A stretch of DNA of 64,000 bases from Prostheceraeus crozeri (lineage: Eukaryota > Platyhelminthes > Polycladida > Euryleptidae): the NCBI GenBank assembly GCA_907163375.1, contig CAJQUW010007508.1, forward strand, positions 186,001 to 250,000, given 5' to 3'. Both the position numbers and the translations under genes were made by a program. Under the pieces are notes generated by a model. That model worked only from the letters and a program-made list of their open reading frames with translations. It was not told where the DNA came from and ran no database searches. This document shows, piece by piece, positions 57,730 to 64,000 of this stretch. Within the stretch, counting starts at the first letter, position 1. Each line of letters starts with the position of its first letter.

Positions 57730-59645
57730 CAGGGTGTCCACTGTACGTGAAATTTACGTATGTACGTGAATTGTACGTGAATTTTGGGAAAATGCGAAGG
57801 TGTACGTGAATTGTACGTGAATTTCAGCTCAGTTGCGCAGATAGTGGTATTTACTGCTATTTACTCCTACTTGATATCTACTGATTCTTGTTACATGTGC
57901 TAAATTTTTTTTCTTCCGTTGTTGCACCACCTCTGACCTGGTTCTACAAAAAAGTATGTTACAAGAAAGAAAGTCATAAACATGTAGATATGTTCATATA
58001 ATATAGCCGCTACTGACAACGGGTCTGGGTTCAGACAATGAAAATTTGTGAAATTCTGGTAAGCAGCGTCTTGACATCTTTGTGTACTGAATTATTTTGT
58101 GCTTTTTGTAATAGATGTATACATGTGTATTGTGCAGTCATATACTAGGGCTTTTTGTCTCTATAAGGCCCATATACAGATGTACATGCATATGTGGCTA
58201 CGCAAAATTGTCAATGCTTGGCCAAGGCCAGCAAACAATTGGGTCGGTTGACTCAAATGTTCATTCTATGACGTGTTGTATTACTTACAGATAGAAATGC
58301 ATGCGTGGTGAAAAATGTTGAGACTGTGTCGTTCCAGTTTGTTGTCAGTTGCAGATTTTGACAGTGCTAGATAATGTATGGATGGCTTCAGTCATTTAAT
58401 TGACTTGGATCATGATTTGGCTCAGTCTGATGGAGTTATCGTACGATATATCACCATGAACTATAAACATCAAAACATGACGACCTGCAGAGCATAAAAT
58501 AAGTCTCCGCTCTCAGATGGATGTTTTGGTTCGATTCTGGAAGAAAGAAAATCAACAAGCATAACAAGGTATCTAAGTTCCGAATTTTTAGATCACACAT
58601 CAGCCTCAAACTTGCTTGATGCTTTATGGCGAGTTTTAGAACCTTTGGGATTCAAGAAATTGACATCTGTGTCCATGGATGGGCCAAATGTTAATTGGTC
58701 ACTTTTGCGAGTGCTCAGTAGTCGTAGAAAAGTTGACGGCTTTCCTGCTTTGTTGGAATTAGGCTCGTGTGGCCTGCACATTGTTCATGGAGCATCTTCA
58801 TTAGGTCATACAAAATGTGGTTGGAAAATTGACGAAATTCTGTCCTCCTCTCATTATGTTTTTCAAAATTCGCCTCTTAGACGAGCACAATTTATCGAAA
58901 TCACTGGCCCCAAACAGTTCCCGAAAAAGTTTTGCCGAATCAGGTGGTGTGAAAATCTTGACGTTGCAAAATGTTTCATTAAACTGATCCCTTCATTGAT
59001 TAAATATTGCTTCGAAGTCCATCCGAAAAAGGAAAGCTATTGAATTGAATGAGGCAAGGGAGAAGGAGAAGGAAGCGGAAATTTCATACTTATGTGCACA
59101 ACGGAAGCGCCGACTATTAGACTTTTAGATCGATTAGTTTTTTGCTATGGTGGACTCAGTCTATTGTTTCTATCATGATGTTTTCAAAATAAATAAAAAG
59201 TTATCTCCTTGAATATGCACACTAATATTCTTAGTTTTAATCTGCTTCTAGAAATCTAAAAACACAGACCCTACTATTATTGCCCTTGATTTTTATAGCC
59301 GTGAATTATGTTGTATTTAGAGATTATTGAGTGACCAAAAATACCATTTATTTGTGAAATGATGGCTTCAAAACAGCATCGAATGACGAATGCACTTATA
59401 TTATTATGTGTGCAGTGTGTATACAAGATAATTCTGAAGAACTATCTTTCTATTGTAAAGATCTCATTACTGCATTTCTTTAAGCAGTTGCTGCGGTTAG
59501 TGTTTTTGAATGATTTTGACTCAACCAACTGTCGCTTGCCGGGCAAGTAGGCCTGAAATAGTGGTACGTGAATTTTTTGTCATGTGCGTGAATTGTACGT
59601 GAAATGTACGTGAATTTTTTTTTCTCAGATAGGGTGGACACCCTG
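57730..59645. mobile_element. hAT-like transposon, 6-bp duplication GTAATA
   Basis: CAGGGTGTCCAC (57730) and GTGGACACCCTG (ending 59645) are perfect 12-bp inverted ends. GTAATA abuts both (57724-57729, 59646-59651). Next to the ends GTACGTGAA recurs four or more times on the left and two to three times on the right, all reading on the plus strand. It carries the front and middle of the hAT-like transposase whose C-terminal half is in the 34056-36014 element. Confidence 0.92.
58592..59128 (+). pseudogene. hAT-like transposase, middle part joined to tail by deletion
   Basis: The open frame to 59043 reads NLLDALWRVLEPLGFKKLTS, then VSMDGPNVNWSLLR, then LLELGSCGLHIVHGASSLGH, then WKIDEILSSSHYVFQNSPLR, then ITGPKQFPKKFCRIRWCENL. 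This is the core of an unnamed hAT-like family (V-S-MDGPNVNW, GSCGLH-x-VHG, F-x-x-SPARR, T-RW-x-E). The Asp of MDGPN is a plausible catalytic residue, by analogy. Just after PKKESY the other frame gives AIELNEAREKEKEAEISYLC with a charged tail to a stop near 59128. That resembles the far C-terminal end of the family, so the region between (seen in the 34 kb copy) is deleted. It is a deletion derivative that would need a partner's enzyme to move. Confidence 0.8.
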
Positions 59646-59959
59646 GTAATATGAAGAAATCTTAAGTCAAAAATATTTTGGAAATCAAATGCTATATCAT
59701 TTGAAATCGTTACACTGAATTACAAATTATCACTGTCATTATTGATATCTAACAAATATGCACATATACCACAGTTCATTGATAGTCGCAGTTCCATAGT
59801 TCATTATTCAATAGTTTCATAGCTCACATTTCATGACAGCATTCTAACGCAACAAATGCTGAGAATTTTTCTGATGCTCTTCAACAAATGCTGAAGAATG
59901 CTGAGCAAAACTTTAGATATCATACATTTCTCAGATAGAAGAAATCGAGATATTGGCAG

Positions 59960-61195
59960 AGCAAGATTTCGTTGCATGGTGGGGACACTCGGAGTCAGTG
60001 GCGCGTGTTTGATTCGCTTTTGGGTCGGAGTGCTCAAAATTCTCCTTCGTCCATCACTGCTGATAACTTTGCTGACTTTCTCACCCAGAAAATATCATCC
60101 ATGCGGAGTCTAATTGAGACTTCAAGATCTCCTGACTGTGTTCCAGCTGAACTCGAGACATCATTTTCGTGTTTCAATGTGCTTGATGCTGCCACAATAT
60201 CCAATATGCTTAGAAGGCTCCCAAATAAGTATTCAAGCATTGCCGACTTGGCTCCTTAAAGAATGCACACTGCTTATCACGCCTTTTGTGGCTGATCTGT
60301 ACAACCGCTGTCTGTCCGATGGGGTCTTTCCTGAAGCTTGGAAACAAATCAACTCACGTCCCATACCAAAAACATTGTCTTCTGACCAACAAACTCTTCT
60401 TATCGAATGAGTACGACTGTACCTACCATATGCAAACTTCTAGAGAAGTCGTCTACTGCAACTCACTTGTGGGATTTCATTGATACAAGCGATTTGTTGC
60501 CAAATATTCAATCAGCCTACCGTCGGGGTTGTTCCACGGAGACTGGGCTTCTGAAGATCTTGTCGGACCTTCTGACGGCGATGGATGATGGACCGGGGTC
60601 TTTGCTGCTAACCCTAGATCAGGCTTCAGCTTTCGACTGTGTTGATCATAATATTCTTCTGCGTCGCCTTCAATGTTCAATTGGACTATCGGGAGTGGTG
60701 ACTGACTGGTTCAGTTCATATCTCAATAATCGAACTATGGTGGTGAATCATAAAGCTTCTATTTCTATATCTCGGCCTTATTGTCTGTGGTGTGCCTCAA
60801 GGGTCTGTACTAGGCCCGCTTCTGTTTTTAATTTACACACGCGATATATCTACAACAGTTCAAGGCTTTGATCTTAACGTGCATCTTTATGCTGACGATA
60901 TCTTCATTTATGGCTCATGTGTTCCATCCTGTACCTTAGAATTGCAAGACAGATTCTCCAGATGTGTGGATGCGGTCGATTGTTGGCTATCGTCAAACCG
61001 GATCTTGCTTAATACATCGAAATCAAAACTGATGTGATGTGTCTCTCCTAAGTGACGTAGTGTGTTGCAGCTTGATACCGTGAATCTTTGTGAAACTATG
61101 ATTTCTCCAGCATCAAGTATTCGTTGCTTGGGAGTAATTGTCGACTCTGAGCTCAGTATGCGACAGAATACTTCTAGGACAGTATCCACTAGTGT
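59960..61195 (+). pseudogene. CR1/L2-like LINE reverse transcriptase, first part
   Basis: Pieces in several frames: WRVFDSLLGRSAQNS with ADNFADFLTQKISSMRSLIE (about 60000-60110), LLKECTLLITPFVADLYNRC then FPEAWK (about 60250-60340), LLPNIQSAYRRGCSTETGLL with DGPGSLLLTLDQASAFDCVD (about 60490-60655), [20 protein letters not shown] then [11 protein letters not shown] (about 60790-60915), and [15 protein letters not shown] to 61034. The order matches CR1/L2-type LINE ORF2: N-L-L linker, QSAYR-x-G-x-STET, D-x-x-AFD, PQGS-x-LGP-x-LF-x-x-Y, YADD. The acidic residue in motif A (L-D-Q) is kept. At least four frame changes mark a decayed copy. The endonuclease is missing upstream. Confidence 0.85.
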
Positions 61196-62645
61196 TGTTA
61201 ATGATATTCGAATATTCGAATCGGAAGCTACCTTTAAGTGCAAGCATAGAAATGCTTTTAATGACTTGTATATCATGCATATCATCCTATGAGCCTATGC
61301 ATATTATCCCTTGAGGTGTGTCGTCTAATAAAGTGAGACTAAAACAATGTCATAATGCTGGCGGCGAGGAGTAGGCATCTTCTCAGAGTGTGTCATCTAT
61401 TATCGTTGATGATAAGTTCGTGCTGATGTCGCGATTTCTATGTTCCTCCCTCGATTGTCTGTTACTGCTTGTTGGCATGCACTCACGGTATGAATCCCTA
61501 ACGCAGCATGCCGAGCAAGTTTTCGAAGACTACCAACATATCTGATCTCCATGACTACCACTGACTCCATGGATGCTTAATATCACGAAATCGTGTTTAG
61601 GTAGTTGAAAAAGAAATAGTTAATTAGCCATAAATAAATAAATTATTACCGCAAAGAAAACCTCTTAATACCAACCCAAATTACGAGTATCTTAATATCA
61701 AAAAAGTTATTAATAATTAACAAGACTGGAATTGTCTGCTTACCTGACAAGGGTCTGAAGTCCTAATGACTTGATAATTCAAGCAGAATCGTTAATAAAC
61801 GTTATTATGTAATTGTGACTAGAGGGATAATTCGAGGCGCTATCCTAAACCTTAATCTAAACATCGTGATGACACTTAAGCCTTTCCCATCTGGACCCTA
61901 TCAGCGTCACGTAACGTTTATCTATATATAATCATAAGAAAAGGGAGCTTAAACTGAACATGTGAAACATCTGTAGTTGTCTCAAATAACTTAGTTTTAA
62001 GTTAGACGTTAAACCCCCTAGATGAAAATTAAATTTATTAAAGCTTACAAATGAATAAAATATGATAAAAATAAAATAAAATCATAAGAAAATTAAATTC
62101 AAGAAATGAAATGATGAACTCTTAAATGAAATAAATATTAAAACGAAACGTTAAAAAAAGGAGTATAAATGAAAGAAAACATTTTTTGTGACTTTTAAGA
62201 ATTATAATAGTTTTTTGGAATGTTTTTTGAAAGAATTTAAGTCCTTAAAAGGACTGATTATCCGTTCCCCGTGGATAGCTGAGGTCATCAGCAGGTAACT
62301 CGGACAGGATTCGCGTTTCGGCCCCTCAACCTGAACGCTCAAACCCATCCGAGCGGGGCCCTGCACATAGAGAGCAGCCTCGACCACACTTCAAAAATTC
62401 CTTGTTCGGCAGTGTTCATAGAAAACACAAGCATTAAGCTACCTTCTTTATTGGTTCATTGTGGCGAGATTTAGAACAGTGTCACACTATGTATGAGAAG
62501 CGCACATTCGAGATAACTCTACATCTCGAACCGTGGCTAGCCAATAGCATCATTCCTATTTTTAGCAGTTCATGGATATCCACTGCTATCTTCTGCCGTC
62601 CTCGGCTTCATTGCTTTGTTTAGTGATTGCCAAGATGCCGAAGAC
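61196..62645. other. Insertion of about 1.45 kb in the LINE, unclassified
   Basis: The LINE protein stops making sense after LSMRQNTSRTVSTS (about 61190) and resumes at ELLRCAIRNCLTRSAAKTLV (about 62655). The DNA between is AT-rich (61600-62220) with a GC-rich part (62260-62400). No ORF, TIR or clear duplication was found. Confidence 0.5.
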
Positions 62646-62649
62646 GAGT

Positions 62650-63264
62650 TTGGTGTGGAATTACTTAGGTGTGCAATACGGAACTGCTTGACGCGTAGTG
62701 CAGCAAAGACATTAGTAAGCACTCTGGTGCTTTCTAGAGTGGACTACTGTGCTTCATGCCACTATGGCCTGTCAGTTTCCAGTCTGCATCGCCTACAGAG
62801 AATTATAAACACTGTCGCCCGACTCGTCTACAACTCCGATCATCGTAATCACGTAAGTCCACTCCTACGTCAGCTTGGGTGGCTTCCTATACATGGAAGA
62901 ATATAACGACGCATGTGCATTTTGACTTGTCACTGCATTCAGGGCACTGCACCGATTTACCTGTCCGTCCATTTAAGAGAAAGTACACAGAATCCAAGTA
63001 GAAGAAGACTGCGATCTGCTGAGGTGAGAATGCTGGAATTGCAGACGTGTCGTCGGTCTACCCTCGGTGGTAGAACTTTTAGAGTGTCTGCTCCTCGGCT
63101 TTGGAATGATCTATTCGATGGAAGTGAGACTGGCTGGCTGTTTTAAAACTTTTAAGAGACTTTTAAATGTATATCTTTCGAGCAAGTTTTCATGATTTTT
63201 GTAAAGCGGCCTAGAAATCATTTTGGTGATATGACGCCCTATATATGTAGGGTGCTCCGAAATA
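62650..63264 (+). pseudogene. CR1/L2-like LINE, C-terminal part and 3' end
   Basis: The plus strand resumes with LTRSAAKTLVSTLVLSRVDY, then LHRLQRIINTVARLVYNSDH, LRQLGWLPIHGRI, and, after a stop, QGTAPIYLSVHLRE with FRVSAPRLWNDL. A frame change near 63115 leads into CFKTFKRLLNVYL. These are the standard C-terminal blocks of CR1/L2 ORF2 (L-x-SR-x-DYC, L-x-x-LQ-x-x-x-N-x-A-R-L, LHWLPI, W-N-x-L-P). The 3' UTR carries AAGCGGCCTAGAAATC and ACGCCCTATATATGTAGGGT (about 63230-63250), a stem-loop like the L2 3' end, then an AAATAAAAT tail. Confidence 0.85.
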
Positions 63265-64000
63265 AAATAAAATAATACAAAAAATAAATAAATTGATTCT
63301 TTTTGCATAGTTGTGACCATGTTTCACGTATTTCCTATATCAAGATTTCATGAAATTTGTCATCTGGAGATTTTATTGTCTCTGAAAATGCATGCCTTCT
63401 AATCTTTGCAGAATGTATTCCGTTGTCAACGGGCTTCATTTCTGGCCACTTTTTGTAATATTTACATGCATTTTCTTCAGTTCTATTCTAACTTTCCTCA
63501 GCAGTCAATCGAATTGTCCTTTTACAAAGGCCCGTGCATGTACAAAATTGTGCAATGTACATCTTTAGTGGTCGTACATATATTACGTGATACGTGAAAC
63601 GTAATGGGGGAGGTGGGTTCAACCGATATATCACGCGGTATCACATGGGTGGAGGGGGTACACAGACAATATCACGTGATATACTAAAAGCTTATACTGT
63701 TCTTTCAAATAAAATGCATTATCAATTAGAAACTTATTTTGACGAAAATAAATGTTGCTGATACATTGAAGTATCTCGAAGCAGAAATCGATCGAATGTT
63801 AGGTAAAAACACAAGCGGTTCACATGCCTAGCTGAGTGACGTCATATTCAAGAATCAAGCGTTTTCTCCCGCGGTTCTTAATTCACACGTAGCCTACAAG
63901 TTGTTCTATCTTCAACCGATCTCTAGCTGTATATTTGATCGTAGATTCAAAAACAAGCAGAAAGTACGGTATATATTCAGCAAAATTCAAATAAATGTAT
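63265..64000. other. No gene; short palindromes
   Basis: ATATCACGTGATAT (63669-63682) is a perfect palindrome, and a partial copy (ATATCACGCGGTAT) lies at 63628-63641. Otherwise no structure recognised. Confidence 0.4.

Noticed and set aside
1-64000. LTR retroelement, retrovirus or Polinton-type copies; CRISPR arrays
   Set aside because: No gag, protease, integrase, envelope, capsid or LTR pairs were recognised, and no regularly spaced repeat array was seen. All reverse transcriptase or GIY-YIG pieces fit LINEs or Penelope-like elements.

Overview
The window is animal genomic DNA and looks like a repeat-rich invertebrate, probably marine. The base composition is AT-rich. Coding is split by introns with GT-AG borders. 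The transposable elements include Penelope-like elements with hammerhead-type motifs, RTE and CR1/L2-like LINEs, hAT, Tc1/mariner/IS630, pogo and THAP relatives. The sequence does not fix the phylum. No prokaryotic gene, CRISPR array, convincing tRNA gene, rRNA gene, LTR retroelement or virus copy was found.

One host gene is recognisable on the + strand: RPAP1 (RNA polymerase II-associated protein 1). Four exons (16168-16259, 33282-33377, 33455-33856, 39895-40230) join in phase and match the human protein around its RPAP1_C region, including a conserved G-L-H-H-H-G-E-E stretch. The intron between the first two is about 17 kb, and the one before the last is about 6 kb. Both are filled with transposons. 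The 5' exons before 16168 and the 3' exons after 40230 were not found.

Layout. 1-660: end of a Penelope-like element. 753-1401: pogo-type MITE beside a TA microsatellite. 2455-2745: LINE tail. 2939-4944: 2 kb TIR element with an unknown small ORF. 6118-6612: second Penelope-like end with a hammerhead-like motif. 7238-14791: a foldback element with arms of about 1.15 kb, split by a 2.7 kb TIR element and by a Tc1 transposon; the opposite arm still shows the empty Tc1 site. 14860-15605: MITE with a 6-bp target duplication. 16168 onward: RPAP1 exons. Between these exons lie an almost whole RTE LINE (17.5-20.9 kb), hairpin MITEs, a 1.7 kb TIR element holding a hAT MITE, two IS630-like transposons with repeat-bearing TIRs, a Penelope-like end, a tRNA-like hairpin, a 2 kb hAT-like element, a mariner and a LINE fragment. 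43272-46557: 3.3 kb hAT with a foldback inside. 48.4-49.0 kb: THAP fragment followed by a pogo-type DDE fragment. 49262-49609: palindrome with two hammerhead-like cores. 52424-53589: hAT. 55.4-56.0 kb: hAT transposase remnant. 57730-59645: hAT-like deletion derivative. 59.9-63.3 kb: CR1/L2-like LINE split by 1.45 kb of unclassified DNA.

Main points for follow-up: three elements share CAGGG-type ends and exact 6-bp target duplications, and two of them carry different parts of the same unusual hAT-like transposase. A 340-bp palindrome carries two divergent hammerhead cores. The 7.2-14.8 kb region can be unpicked into three nested elements. All family names come from motif recognition by eye, without database searches.
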